A stretch of DNA of 64,000 bases from positions 60,323 through 124,322 of the forward strand of contig AKCV02000007.1 of NCBI GenBank assembly GCA_000272025.2. Direction: 5' to 3'. Both the position numbers and the translations under genes were made by a program. Shown piece by piece: positions 17,463 to 26,111 of this stretch. Under the pieces are notes generated by a model that ran no database searches, was not told where the DNA came from, and saw only the letters and a program-made list of their open reading frames with translations. The DNA comes from Imbroritus primus. Its GTDB lineage: Bacteria > Pseudomonadota > Gammaproteobacteria > Burkholderiales > Burkholderiaceae. The number at the start of each line of letters is the position of its first letter. Position 1 is the stretch's first letter.

Positions 17463-19169
17463 ATGAGCATGAACGCAATGACCGGCGGCCAAGCCGTTGT
17501 CGAATCCCTCAAGATCGAAGAGACCTCGCACGTATTCGGGTTGATCGGTTCGGCCGGCATGGAAATTTTCGATGCCCTGTACGATGCCGATTCGATCCGC
17601 TTCATCGGCGTGCGCGACGAACGCACCGGTGTGCACATGGCGGATGGTTTCGCCCGCGCTTCCGGCCAGGCCGGCGTGTTCCTCGCCGGGCAGAATGGCC
17701 CCGGCGCCACCAACCTCGTGACCGGCCTCGCGCAGGCTTATGCAGCCTATTCGCCGGTGGTGGCGCTAGCCGGTTCGCTGTCCTCGGCGCACATCTATCG
17801 CGATGCCTTCCAGGAGGTCGATCAGCAATCGCTGTTCAAGCCTGTCACCAAGAAGACCTGGACGCTGACGCAATCGTCGCGGATTCCCGAGATGATGCGC
17901 GAGGCATTCCGCACCGCGCTGAGCCCACGCCGTGGCCCCGTGCTGCTGAATCTGCCGCGTGACCTGCTGGCCGAGAACGTACCCGCATCGGCAGAAAGCT
18001 ATACCCCGACCGGCCGCCAGCTGGAGGTCGGTTTCGGTGCGCCGCGTGGCGTGACCGAGCGCGCCGCCGCACTGCTGCGCAATGCGAAGAAGCCGCTGAT
18101 CGTCGCCGGCGGCGGCGTCAAGAACGGCCGCCACCATGCGATCGTGCTCAAGCTGGCAGAGCGCCTGAACGCGCCCGTGGCGATGTCACCCGGGCATGGC
18201 GACGCGATCCCGTGCGGCCATCCGCTGTATGCCGGCCAGATGGGGCCGCGCGGCAATGTGGTGGCATCCGACCTGGCACGCCAGGCCGATGTCATCCTGG
18301 CGCTCGGTACGCGCCTGGGTTTCAACACGACCTTCTACTCGGCCGAGAACATCAACGCCGAAGCCGACATCATCCAGGTCGAGTCCGAGCCGACCGCCAT
18401 CGGCCGCTTCTTCCCGGTCTCCGTCGGTGTGCTCGGCGATGCCGGTACGGTGGCGGAAGACCTGCTCGACGCGCTGCGCGATCACCGTCCAGGTGCGGAT
18501 GTGAACAGCTGGACGGACGGTTTTGCCGCACGTCGCAAGGCACTGCTCGAAACACGCGACCGCGAGGCGGGCAGTCCGCAGGATCCGCTGCAGCCCGGCT
18601 TCCTGTTCAAGACCCTGCGCGACGTACTGCCGCAGGATGCGATGTTCACCATGGACGCCGGCACGCTGTGCCTGCAGGCCACCGATCAACTCAACTATCA
18701 CCAGTCGCCGGCCCTGTTCACGCCGCTCGATTTCGGTCTCGTGGGTTTTTCGTATGCGTGCGGCCTGGGGGTGAAACTGGCAGAGCCGAAGCGTACCGTG
18801 GTCAGCCTGATGGGCGACGGCGGGTTCGGCATGACTAGCAGTGAGATCGGTACGGCCGTGGCAAATGGCATCAACACCGTTTGCATCGTCATGAACAACG
18901 GGTGCTGGGGGGCTGAAAAAGCCTACCAGCGTGACTTCTTCGGCCAGCGTTATCTCGGCGCCGACGTACCGAACCCTCCGTACGACAAGCTGGCCGAGCT
19001 GTGGGGCGCGCGTGGCTTCCGCGTCGAGCGTGCCGCCGATCTTGCCAAGACTGTGGCGGATGCCGTGGCCTGCGGCCAGCCGGCTATCGTCGATGTGCAG
19101 GTCGATCCGAATGCGCTGTACAGCTTCCGCCGTGATTCCTTCAAGCATCGCGCCACGGGTGCCAAATGA
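17463..19169 (+). CDS. Thiamine-diphosphate enzyme, Xsc-like (sulfoacetaldehyde acetyltransferase relative)
   Basis: A 568-residue ThDP-dependent enzyme of the acetolactate-synthase superfamily. It has the catalytic Glu region (VRDERTGVHMADG), the GQNGPGATN block and the ThDP/Mg motif GDGGFG...NN. The C-terminal segment (WGAEKAYQRDFFGQRYLG, then NPPYDKLAELWGARG) recalls the WGAEKKNQVDFY block that I remember from Xsc proteins. Xsc converts sulfoacetaldehyde plus phosphate to acetyl phosphate and sulfite. A relative acting on another alpha-sulfo or alpha-keto substrate is equally possible. No phosphotransacetylase gene is near. The stop overlaps the following GMC gene start (ATGA). Superfamily certain, Xsc relationship moderate. 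Confidence 0.82.
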   Translation: MSMNAMTGGQAVVESLKIEETSHVFGLIGSAGMEIFDALYDADSIRFIGVRDERTGVHMADGFARASGQAGVFLAGQNGPGATNLVTGLAQAYAAYSPVVALAGSLSSAHIYRDAFQEVDQQSLFKPVTKKTWTLTQSSRIPEMMREAFRTALSPRRGPVLLNLPRDLLAENVPASAESYTPTGRQLEVGFGAPRGVTERAAALLRNAKKPLIVAGGGVKNGRHHAIVLKLAERLNAPVAMSPGHGDAIPCGHPLYAGQMGPRGNVVASDLARQADVILALGTRLGFNTTFYSAENINAEADIIQVESEPTAIGRFFPVSVGVLGDAGTVAEDLLDALRDHRPGADVNSWTDGFAARRKALLETRDREAGSPQDPLQPGFLFKTLRDVLPQDAMFTMDAGTLCLQATDQLNYHQSPALFTPLDFGLVGFSYACGLGVKLAEPKRTVVSLMGDGGFGMTSSEIGTAVANGINTVCIVMNNGCWGAEKAYQRDFFGQRYLGADVPNPPYDKLAELWGARGFRVERAADLAKTVADAVACGQPAIVDVQVDPNALYSFRRDSFKHRATGAK

Positions 19170-20788
19170 CTGCTGAGGATTTTGACTTTGTCGTGATCGG
19201 CGCCGGCTCGGCCGGCTGCGCGATCGCAGCACGGCTCACCGAGAGCGGGCGGCACCGGGTGTTGCTGCTCGAAGGCGGCGGCGCCGACAACCATGTGTGG
19301 ATCCACATCCCCCTGGGCGTCGGTAAGCTGCTGACCAACGACAAGTACGCGTGGCGCTTCATGACGGATCCACAGAAGCACATGCACGGCCAGAACATCT
19401 ATTGGCCGCGCGGCAAGGTGCTGGGCGGGTCGAGCGCGTTGAACGGCATGGCCTATGTGTGGGGCGATCCCGCCGAGTATGACAGCTGGGCAGGCATGGG
19501 CGTCGACGGATGGAGCTTCGCGGATGTCCTGCCGTACTTCAAGAAACTCGAATCGACGGAGTACAGCAACCATCCGCGCCGTGGACATGACGGCCCGATC
19601 CGGATTACTGATCGTGCGGCGCGCGAGCCCGATACGATCTCGGATGCCTGGATCGATGCGTGCAAGAGCTATGGCATCAGCGAGACGCCCGACTATAACG
19701 CCGTCAGCTACGAAGGCGTGCGCTATCTTGAACAGACCGCATACAAGGGGCGGCGCTGGAGTGCCGCCGTCGGCTACCTCAAAGAGGCGCGCAAGCGCAG
19801 CAACCTTGTCATCCGCACCCATGCGCGCGTTCACCGTGTGCTGCTCAAGGGCAAGCGCTGCACGGGCGTCGAGTATATGTGGCAAGGCCAGCTGCGGGTC
19901 GCCAATGCGCGCCACGAAGTGGTGTTGAGCGCGGGTGCGATCCAGTCGCCGCAACTGCTCGAGCTGTCCGGCATCGGACAGCGCGACCGGCTGGCTGCGC
20001 TGGGCATTCCGGTGCACCACGATCTGCCGGCTGTCGGCGAGCACATGTCGGATCACCTGCAGGTACGCTGCACCTACAAGACCCGCGTACCGGAGACCAT
20101 CAACGACCTGATGAATAGCCCGTGGCACAAGCTGCGCGCCGGCATGTCGTATCTGTTCCGGCGCAAGGGCTTGCTGGCTGGCACGTCGTCGACCGCACAT
20201 GCCATTACGCGCTCGTCGACTGCGGCAACACATCCGGATGTGATGATCCGCATCTATCACATCAGCGGTGCGGACCGCTACTCGCGCAGCAAGATCGCCG
20301 GGATGGATCCGTGGTCCGGCTTCTCGGTCGGCGGCTTCATGCTGTATCCGCATTCGCGCGGCAGTATCCACTGCACATCATCCGACCCAAACGCGGCGCC
20401 GTCGATCCAGCCCAACTACCTGTCCGATCCGCGCGATGCGCAGACGACCGTCAATATGCTGCGCCTGATTCGGGAAATTGCCGACCAGCCTCGCATGCGC
20501 GAAGTGGTGATCGAGGAGAACCGCCCCGGCCCTGCTGCGATGAGCGACGAGGCCTTGCTGGAGTACGCCAAGGAAATCGGCCAGACGGCATGGCATACGG
20601 TCGGGACCTGCCGCATGGGCCGCCCGGATTCCGCCGTCGTGGATTCGCAACTGCGTGTCCACGGCATCGCCGGCTTGCGCGTGGCAGATGCCTCGGTCAT
20701 GCCGACCATCGCCTCATCCAATACCAATGCCCCTTCCATCATGATCGGCGAACGCGCTGCCGACATGCTGCTGGCGGCTGCAAAATAA
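19166..20788 (+). CDS. GMC-family FAD-dependent alcohol dehydrogenase
   Basis: A 540-residue flavoenzyme of the glucose-methanol-choline family. It has the FAD dinucleotide fold (VIGAGSAGCAIAARL), GMC signature 1 (GGSSALNGMAYVWGDPAEYD) and signature 2 (GAIQSPQLLELSGIG). Catalytic residues are His in WHTVGTCRMG and Asn in SSNTNAPSIMIGERAA. It should oxidise an alcohol to an aldehyde and pass electrons to the respiratory chain. Its start overlaps the stop of the Xsc-like gene by 4 bases, so they are translationally coupled. Isethionate dehydrogenase (IseJ) of Cupriavidus is a GMC protein that feeds Xsc, so an analogous pairing is plausible. The substrate is unproven. Confidence 0.9.
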   Translation: MTAEDFDFVVIGAGSAGCAIAARLTESGRHRVLLLEGGGADNHVWIHIPLGVGKLLTNDKYAWRFMTDPQKHMHGQNIYWPRGKVLGGSSALNGMAYVWGDPAEYDSWAGMGVDGWSFADVLPYFKKLESTEYSNHPRRGHDGPIRITDRAAREPDTISDAWIDACKSYGISETPDYNAVSYEGVRYLEQTAYKGRRWSAAVGYLKEARKRSNLVIRTHARVHRVLLKGKRCTGVEYMWQGQLRVANARHEVVLSAGAIQSPQLLELSGIGQRDRLAALGIPVHHDLPAVGEHMSDHLQVRCTYKTRVPETINDLMNSPWHKLRAGMSYLFRRKGLLAGTSSTAHAITRSSTAATHPDVMIRIYHISGADRYSRSKIAGMDPWSGFSVGGFMLYPHSRGSIHCTSSDPNAAPSIQPNYLSDPRDAQTTVNMLRLIREIADQPRMREVVIEENRPGPAAMSDEALLEYAKEIGQTAWHTVGTCRMGRPDSAVVDSQLRVHGIAGLRVADASVMPTIASSNTNAPSIMIGERAADMLLAAAK

Positions 20789-20802
20789 TGACAGGAGACA
20801 CC

Positions 20803-21183
20803 ATGTCAGATACTCCCCGCATCCCCACGCCGTTGTGCGAGGAACATATCGCCAAGGGCGACTGGAACGTGTTGTGGGACCAGATGCGCGAGCTCGATCC
20901 CGAATTCATGGAAGCGTACCTGGCCTTCCGCAGCGTGCCGCACCGTAATGGCCCGCTGCCGCAGAAGGTCAAGGAGCTGATCATGATCGCCATCAACGCG
21001 GCGACCACGCATCTCTACGGTCCTGGCGTGCGCCGGCACATCCGCAACGCGCTGAATCACGGCGCGACCCAGGACGAGATCCTGGAGGCCATCCAGTTGA
21101 CGACCGTAATGGGCATTCACGCCTGCAATATGGCGGTGCCGATCCTGATGGAAGAGATGGCGGCGCATCAGGCCAAGTCTTGA
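20803..21183 (+). CDS. Carboxymuconolactone decarboxylase (CMD/AhpD) family protein
   Basis: A 126-residue helical protein with the CMD fold pattern (LPQKVKELIMIAINAATT, RRHIRNALNHGATQDEILEAI). The AhpD-type CxxC is absent; the position reads HLYGPGVRRH, so thiol peroxidase chemistry is unlikely. An AGGAGA site supports the ATG at 20803 rather than the one overlapping the GMC stop at 20788. It is the last gene of the GntR-controlled operon. Family members include gamma-carboxymuconolactone decarboxylase and many unknowns, so a decarboxylase, isomerase or accessory role cannot be resolved. Confidence 0.82.
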   Translation: MSDTPRIPTPLCEEHIAKGDWNVLWDQMRELDPEFMEAYLAFRSVPHRNGPLPQKVKELIMIAINAATTHLYGPGVRRHIRNALNHGATQDEILEAIQLTTVMGIHACNMAVPILMEEMAAHQAKS

Positions 21184-21278
21184 GGCACGCCCGCGTAGCG
21201 CTCCGCGCCGGTTGGCAGCTGTTCGACACGGACTTGACCGTCGATCGGACGTCAGTCCGCTCCTGGATACGGCGCCAA

Positions 21279-21860
21279 TCAGACCAATCCGGTTGAATGT
21301 GCCACCCACGCGGCAACGGCAGCGCAGTGCAACGCCACGGTGCTCCAGAACGTCACCTGAAAGCTCGTTTTGCGATTCTTGTGGCGAAACAGTTGCTGGG
21401 CGATCAGTGCTCCCGGCCATCCTCCCGCCAGTGCCAGCAGGTGCAGCGAGTGTTCGGGAGTGCGCCGGGCGTTCCGGCTTGCCGCTTGCTTGTCTGAGTA
21501 ATAAGCCAACACGGCGAGCGCGCTCATGACCGATGTGCTCCAGCCGATGACGGGTGGCAAGGCACCCAGGACACCTGCCACGATGAAGGCGCTCAGCGCG
21601 ATGCAGCCGAACAGCAGGGGGACCGGGCTGACGCTGGTCCTGGGAGGGGGCGCTCCCAGAACGTTGACATTCACGGCGCACGTCCTGCCCTGGGCATCCC
21701 GGCTCAATTCGAAGATGACGCGGTCGCCCGGCTTGGGCGAGATTCCCCGGTTGCGCAGGGCGCTGGCATGACAGAACACGTTGTCCAGTTCCGCATGGAT
21801 ATCGATAAAGCCATACCCTTTGTCGGTATTCCAGGTCTTGATGCGGCCGGCTTTCTTCAT
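21279..21860 (-). CDS. Cold-shock-domain/DUF1294 membrane protein
   Basis: A 193-residue fusion. Residues 1-70 are a cold-shock domain with RNP motifs (KGYGFIDI and VFCHASAL), predicted to bind single-stranded nucleic acid. After a proline-rich linker comes a DUF1294 membrane domain with several hydrophobic segments and the family pattern ALAGGWPGALIAQQLFRHK. The start at 21860 gives the usual MKKAGRIKTW beginning. It stands alone, convergent with the CMD gene. Function is not known for the family, although the architecture is widespread in Proteobacteria. Confidence 0.88.
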   Translation of the reverse strand: MKKAGRIKTWNTDKGYGFIDIHAELDNVFCHASALRNRGISPKPGDRVIFELSRDAQGRTCAVNVNVLGAPPPRTSVSPVPLLFGCIALSAFIVAGVLGALPPVIGWSTSVMSALAVLAYYSDKQAASRNARRTPEHSLHLLALAGGWPGALIAQQLFRHKNRKTSFQVTFWSTVALHCAAVAAWVAHSTGLV

Positions 21861-22023
21861 GGTCTGGATGGGCAAGCAAGAGGGGTGGGCGCGTGGACGG
21901 AGATCCGCCAACCGCGCCGGCACATATGGATCAGGTCGTCAGGCGCATGTCATTGTAGCCGTGCAGATGCAAGAACTGGGGTGGGGCTTGGTGCGGCTTG
22001 ATCGGAAGCGGGCGGGAAATGAA

Positions 22024-22049
22024 AAAGGCCCTGATTGCTCAGGGCCTTT
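22024..22049 (-). terminator. Terminator downstream of tRNA-Met
   Basis: An 11-bp inverted repeat (AAAGGCCCTGA/TCAGGGCCTTT, 4-base loop) lies just past the tRNA 3' end, with a T-run on the minus strand. Confidence 0.9.
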
Positions 22050-22055
22050 CATGTT

Positions 22056-22132
<77 letters not shown>

Positions 22133-22270
22133 AAGAAGCGGAATAGTAAACAGTCTTTTCTGGACTGTCAAGCGATCCTGCCGCACCGTTACAGGCTTCG
22201 TTCCAGGGGCGCGTGGGGGCGAGGTTGCGGGCCCTCAGGCGGCCACACAGCGCCGCTTGCCCGGCAGCAT

Positions 22271-22295
22271 AAAAAAAGGCGGACCGAAGTCCGCC
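22271..22295 (-). terminator. Terminator after MFS gene
   Basis: A 7-bp stem GGCGGAC/GTCCGCC around a tetraloop, with seven T on the minus strand, lies about 27 bases beyond the MFS stop. Confidence 0.9.
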
Positions 22296-22321
22296 CAACA
22301 TGGAGGAACGATTGCTCCCGG

Positions 22322-23998
22322 TTAATCGTCGGCGTAGATGTCGCGGTCCTTGGTTTCCTTGATGAACAGACCACCCACCACCAGCGTCATGGCCGCGATG
22401 ATGATCGGGTACCAGAGGCCGTGATAGATGTTGCCGTTCTGTGCCACCAGGGCGAAGGAAATGGTGGGCAGCAGGCCGCCGAACCAGCCATTGCCGATGT
22501 GGTACGGCAGCGACATGGAGGTGTAGCGGATGCGGGTCGGGAACATCTCGACGAGCATCGCCGCGATGGGGCCGTACACCATGGTCACATACAGCACCAG
22601 GATGACCAGGATGACGATGACCATCGGCGTGTTCATCTGCGCCGGATCGGCCTTGGCTGGGTAGCCCGCGGCCTTGAGCGCTTCGGACACGTCCTTCTTG
22701 AAGGCCGCATCCTTGGCCTTGGCTTCGTCGGCCGGCAGGCCCTTGGAGCTGTAGCCGGTGATCACCTTGTCGCCGATATGGACCGTGGCCACGGTGCCTG
22801 CAGCTGCATCTTCCGCGTCATAGCTGGCGGAGTTGAGCGACAGGACCTGCTTGGCGATATCGCACGAGCTGGTGAACTTGGCGGTGCCCGTCGGGTTGAA
22901 CTGGAAGGTACATTCCTTCGGGTCGACCACAACCTTGACCGGTGCCGTCTGGATGGCACGCTCGAGGGCCGGGTTGGCGTAGTGCGTGAGCGCCTTGAAC
23001 AGCGGGAAGTAGGTCAGGATGGCGAGCGCGCAGCCGGCCAGGATGATCCACTTGCGGCCGATGCGATCGGACAGCGCGCCGAACACCACGAAGAACGGCG
23101 TACCAATGACCAGCGCGGCGGCGATCATCAGGTTGGCGGTCTTGGGGTCGACCTTTAGCACCTGCGTCAGGAAGAACAGCGCGTAGAACTGGCCCGTGTA
23201 CCACACCACGGCCTGGCCGGCGGTAAGGCCGATCAGCGCGAGGATGACGATCTTCAGGTTGCGCCATTGGCCAAAGGATTCCGTCAGCGGCGCCTTGGAG
23301 GTCTTGCCTTCCGACTTCATCTTCTGGAAGGCTGGCGACTCGTTCATCGACAGCCGGATGTAAACCGAAATGCCGAGCAGCACGATCGACAGCAGGAAGG
23401 GGATACGCCATCCCCAGACCTCGAAGTTCGGGCCAGTCAGCTCGCGGCAGATCAGGATGATGATCAGCGAGAGGAACAGGCCGAGCGTGGCCGTCGTCTG
23501 GATCCAAGAAGTGAATGCGCCGCGCTTGCCATGCGGCGCATGTTCGGCCACATAAGTCGCTGCGCCGCCATACTCGCCGCCGAGCGCCAGGCCTTGCAGC
23601 ATGCGCAGGGCGATGAGGATGACCGGTGCCGCGACGCCAATGGTCGCGTAGCTTGGCAGCAGGCCGACGATAAACGTCGACGCGCCCATGATCAGGATGG
23701 TCACCAGGAAGGTGTACTTGCGGCCGATCATGTCACCCAGGCGGCCGAATACCAGTGCGCCGAAGGGGCGCACGATGAAACCGGCGGCAAAGGCAAGCAG
23801 CGCAAAGATGAAGGCGGAGGTTGGATCGAGTCCGGAGAAGAATTGCTTGGCGATGATGGCCGCCAGCGAGCCGTACAGATAGAAGTCATACCATTCGAAC
23901 ACCGTACCGAGAGACGAGGCGAAGATCACCTTCTTCTCTTCGGCGGTCATCGGTGTCGACGCCTTCGGTAGTGGCGTCGCAGCTTGCGCAGTAGCCAT
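22322..23998 (-). CDS. MFS metabolite:H+ symporter with large loop insertion
   Basis: A 558-residue transporter of the metabolite:H+ symporter branch (ProP/ShiA/KgtP-like). The MFS signature is visible (FGRLGDMIGRKYTF, RMLQGLALGGEYGGAA, FGALSDRIGRKW). It is about 100 residues longer than relatives because of a hydrophilic insert between late helices (from ANPALERAIQTAPVK to PAKADPAQMNTP), containing two Cys that could form a disulfide in the periplasm. Substrates of the branch are organic acids and osmolytes. It lies downstream of a DUF4212 gene and a two-component system on the same strand, about 190 bases away, so it may share regulation. Confidence 0.9.
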   Translation of the reverse strand: MATAQAATPLPKASTPMTAEEKKVIFASSLGTVFEWYDFYLYGSLAAIIAKQFFSGLDPTSAFIFALLAFAAGFIVRPFGALVFGRLGDMIGRKYTFLVTILIMGASTFIVGLLPSYATIGVAAPVILIALRMLQGLALGGEYGGAATYVAEHAPHGKRGAFTSWIQTTATLGLFLSLIIILICRELTGPNFEVWGWRIPFLLSIVLLGISVYIRLSMNESPAFQKMKSEGKTSKAPLTESFGQWRNLKIVILALIGLTAGQAVVWYTGQFYALFFLTQVLKVDPKTANLMIAAALVIGTPFFVVFGALSDRIGRKWIILAGCALAILTYFPLFKALTHYANPALERAIQTAPVKVVVDPKECTFQFNPTGTAKFTSSCDIAKQVLSLNSASYDAEDAAAGTVATVHIGDKVITGYSSKGLPADEAKAKDAAFKKDVSEALKAAGYPAKADPAQMNTPMVIVILVILVLYVTMVYGPIAAMLVEMFPTRIRYTSMSLPYHIGNGWFGGLLPTISFALVAQNGNIYHGLWYPIIIAAMTLVVGGLFIKETKDRDIYADD

Positions 23999-24187
23999 GT
24001 TGTCTCCTCGTTTTGTCTATGTCCCCGGAGCGCCGGCGCCATGCCGGAGATCTTGCCGGGTTGGCAAGTGATCCGAAGTCGAGTTGATTGTGGGAGCCCA
24101 ACCTTACGGCGGTCTGACAGCAAAACGCGGGATGGATACGGGTATACGCGAATGCGTGCAGGCGTATCGGAGTGCCGGTGTTCCGGC

Positions 24188-24508
24188 TCAGGCGTCTGGA
24201 GGTGGTGCGGTGGGAGGCGCCGGTTCGGTGGTGGCGGCCGCGGCAGCCTCGGCCTCGGCTTCGCGGTCGAGCCGGTTCATGCGCCAGGCGTAGAGCACGA
24301 TGATGAGCAGATAGACGATCAGGGCACCTTGCGCGCCGACCCAGAACGAGAACGGCCACTGGAAGAAGGGAAAGGTCAGCGCGCGGGCGTGCCAGCTGAT
24401 CACGAAGGTCACCAGGAACCAGACCAGCAACAGCGCGCCGATCCAGGACAGGTTGATGCGCCAGCGGCGGCGATCGGAAGAAGCGGTGGGGCGCTCGGGC
24501 GGGTTCAT
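24188..24508 (-). CDS. DUF4212 small subunit of a solute:sodium symporter (orphan)
   Basis: A 106-residue membrane protein. It has two hydrophobic helices (about residues 21-41 and 55-77) with the family pattern WRINLSWIGALLLVWFLVTF, ALTFPFFQWPFSFW and AWRMNRLDRE, and ends in an Ala/Pro-rich tail. DUF4212 proteins normally precede a large sodium:solute symporter gene in one operon. Here the next gene on the strand is an MFS symporter and no large subunit is present. It lies 10 bases after the sensor kinase gene, with GAGGA upstream, so it belongs to the two-component operon. The orphan state is the odd point. Confidence 0.82.
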   Translation of the reverse strand: MNPPERPTASSDRRRWRINLSWIGALLLVWFLVTFVISWHARALTFPFFQWPFSFWVGAQGALIVYLLIIVLYAWRMNRLDREAEAEAAAAATTEPAPPTAPPPDA

Positions 24509-24518
24509 GCGGATGTCC

Positions 24519-26111
24519 TCAGGCCAGCTCTGCATCGGCGCCGCGCGCCTGCAGGCGCGGCAGCATGATGCGGATACGCGTGCCGCTGCGGACGGGCTCG
24601 TAGGCGTACACGTGGTCGAGGATGCTGACCGTGCCCCCATGTTGCTGCACGATCTCGCGCACGATGGCGAGCCCCAGGCCGCTACCTTCGATGCCACTGC
24701 CGAGAATGCGGTAGAAGCGCTCCATGACCCGTTCGCGTTCCGCGACCGGAATGCCGGGGCCGGTATCGTCGACTTCAAGCATGACCTCGCGTTCCGCCGA
24801 ATTGGCGTGGACGCGTACCGTGACATGGCCACCGTTGGGGGTGTAACTGATGGCATTGTCGATCAGGTTGCCGAGCATCTCGGTCAACATCAGGCTGTTG
24901 CCGAGGATCAGCACTGGCATGGCCGGCACTTCCACGCCCAGATCAATCTGCCGTGCCCACGCCTGGGACAGCCAGCCCGTGACGACTTCGCGTGTCAGCG
25001 CCACCAGGTCGGTGGGGGCCATGGCCTGGCTGGCACTGGCGTTCTCCATGCGGGCCAGCGAAAGCAATTGCTTGACAAGATGCGCGGTGCGGTTCGAACT
25101 GTTGGCGATGTGCGCCAGCGACCGGCGCAGTTCGTCAGGGGACTGCTCGCGCTGCGCCAGTTCGGCCTGCATGCGCAGGCCAGCCAGCGGTGTCTTCATT
25201 TGATGCGCGGCATCGGCGATGAACCGCTTCTGCGAATTCACTGACTGTTCGACACGTGCCAGCATCTCGTTGAACGACACGACCAGCGGCGTGATTTCCT
25301 GTGGCGTAGCGCGTTCATTGATCGGGCTCGTATCGGCCGGATTGCGCGCGTGGATGCGTTGCTGCAAGGCGGTCAGCGGTGCCAGCCCGCGCGCCAGCCC
25401 GAACCACACGAGCACTACGGCGAGCGGCAGGATGACGAACTGCGGCAAGATCACACCCTTGATGATCTCGTTGGCGAGTTGGGCGCGTTTGTCCAGTGTC
25501 TCGGCCACCTGCACCAGTACCGGAGCATTGCCGCCCACGCCCGGTATGCTGATATAGGTATGCGCGACGCGGATATCGTTGCCGCCGAGCTTGTCGTCGC
25601 GCAGGTGCACCAGGCCGCTGTAGGGCTGCTCGGTGTCGATCGGCAGCGGCAGGTCCGGGTCTCCGCTGATGAATTCGCCACGCGTGCCGAGCACCTGGAA
25701 GTAAATGTTGTCGCGTTCATCGGCGCGCAGGATTTCCTTGGCGGAGAGCGGCAGCTGCAGCACCACGCGGCCGTTGACCTCGCGTACCTGTTGCGACAGC
25801 ACGATGGCGCTGGTCTCCAGTGCGCGGTCGAATGGCCCGTTGGCGATCGCCTTGGCGGCGAGATAGGTCACGGCAATGCTCAAGGGCCAGAGCAGAAGCA
25901 GCGGCGCCAGCATCCAGTCGAGGATCTCGCCGAACAGCGAGCGCGGTACCGTGGCATTGGACTGCAGTTCTTCGTTCGGCAGGATCTGCTGCAACTCGCG
26001 TTCTAGTTCCGCATCGCTGGCGGGCGGTACCGGGCGCTTGGGCGCACGCCGCCGATGGGCCGCCGGGGACCAGGAGGTCCACGGTGCGCGTAGCCGGTGC
26101 AGGAGACTCAT
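24519..26111 (-). CDS. Sensor histidine kinase (TctE/QseC-like)
   Basis: A 530-residue inner-membrane kinase. A basic, proline-rich N-terminus precedes the first membrane helix (MLAPLLLLWPLSIAVTYLAA). A periplasmic sensor domain of about 150 residues follows, then a second helix (VILPQFVILPLAVVLVWFGLA), a HAMP region, the H-box (FIADAAHQMKTPLAGLRMQ) and a C-terminal ATPase (NLIDNAISYTPNGG, DDTGPGI, GSGLGLAIV). The domain order matches TctE-type sensors of organic acids. Its start overlaps the regulator gene by 4 bases. Likely controlled cargo is the downstream DUF4212 and MFS genes, by position only. Confidence 0.92.
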   Translation of the reverse strand: MSLLHRLRAPWTSWSPAAHRRRAPKRPVPPASDAELERELQQILPNEELQSNATVPRSLFGEILDWMLAPLLLLWPLSIAVTYLAAKAIANGPFDRALETSAIVLSQQVREVNGRVVLQLPLSAKEILRADERDNIYFQVLGTRGEFISGDPDLPLPIDTEQPYSGLVHLRDDKLGGNDIRVAHTYISIPGVGGNAPVLVQVAETLDKRAQLANEIIKGVILPQFVILPLAVVLVWFGLARGLAPLTALQQRIHARNPADTSPINERATPQEITPLVVSFNEMLARVEQSVNSQKRFIADAAHQMKTPLAGLRMQAELAQREQSPDELRRSLAHIANSSNRTAHLVKQLLSLARMENASASQAMAPTDLVALTREVVTGWLSQAWARQIDLGVEVPAMPVLILGNSLMLTEMLGNLIDNAISYTPNGGHVTVRVHANSAEREVMLEVDDTGPGIPVAERERVMERFYRILGSGIEGSGLGLAIVREIVQQHGGTVSILDHVYAYEPVRSGTRIRIMLPRLQARGADAELA

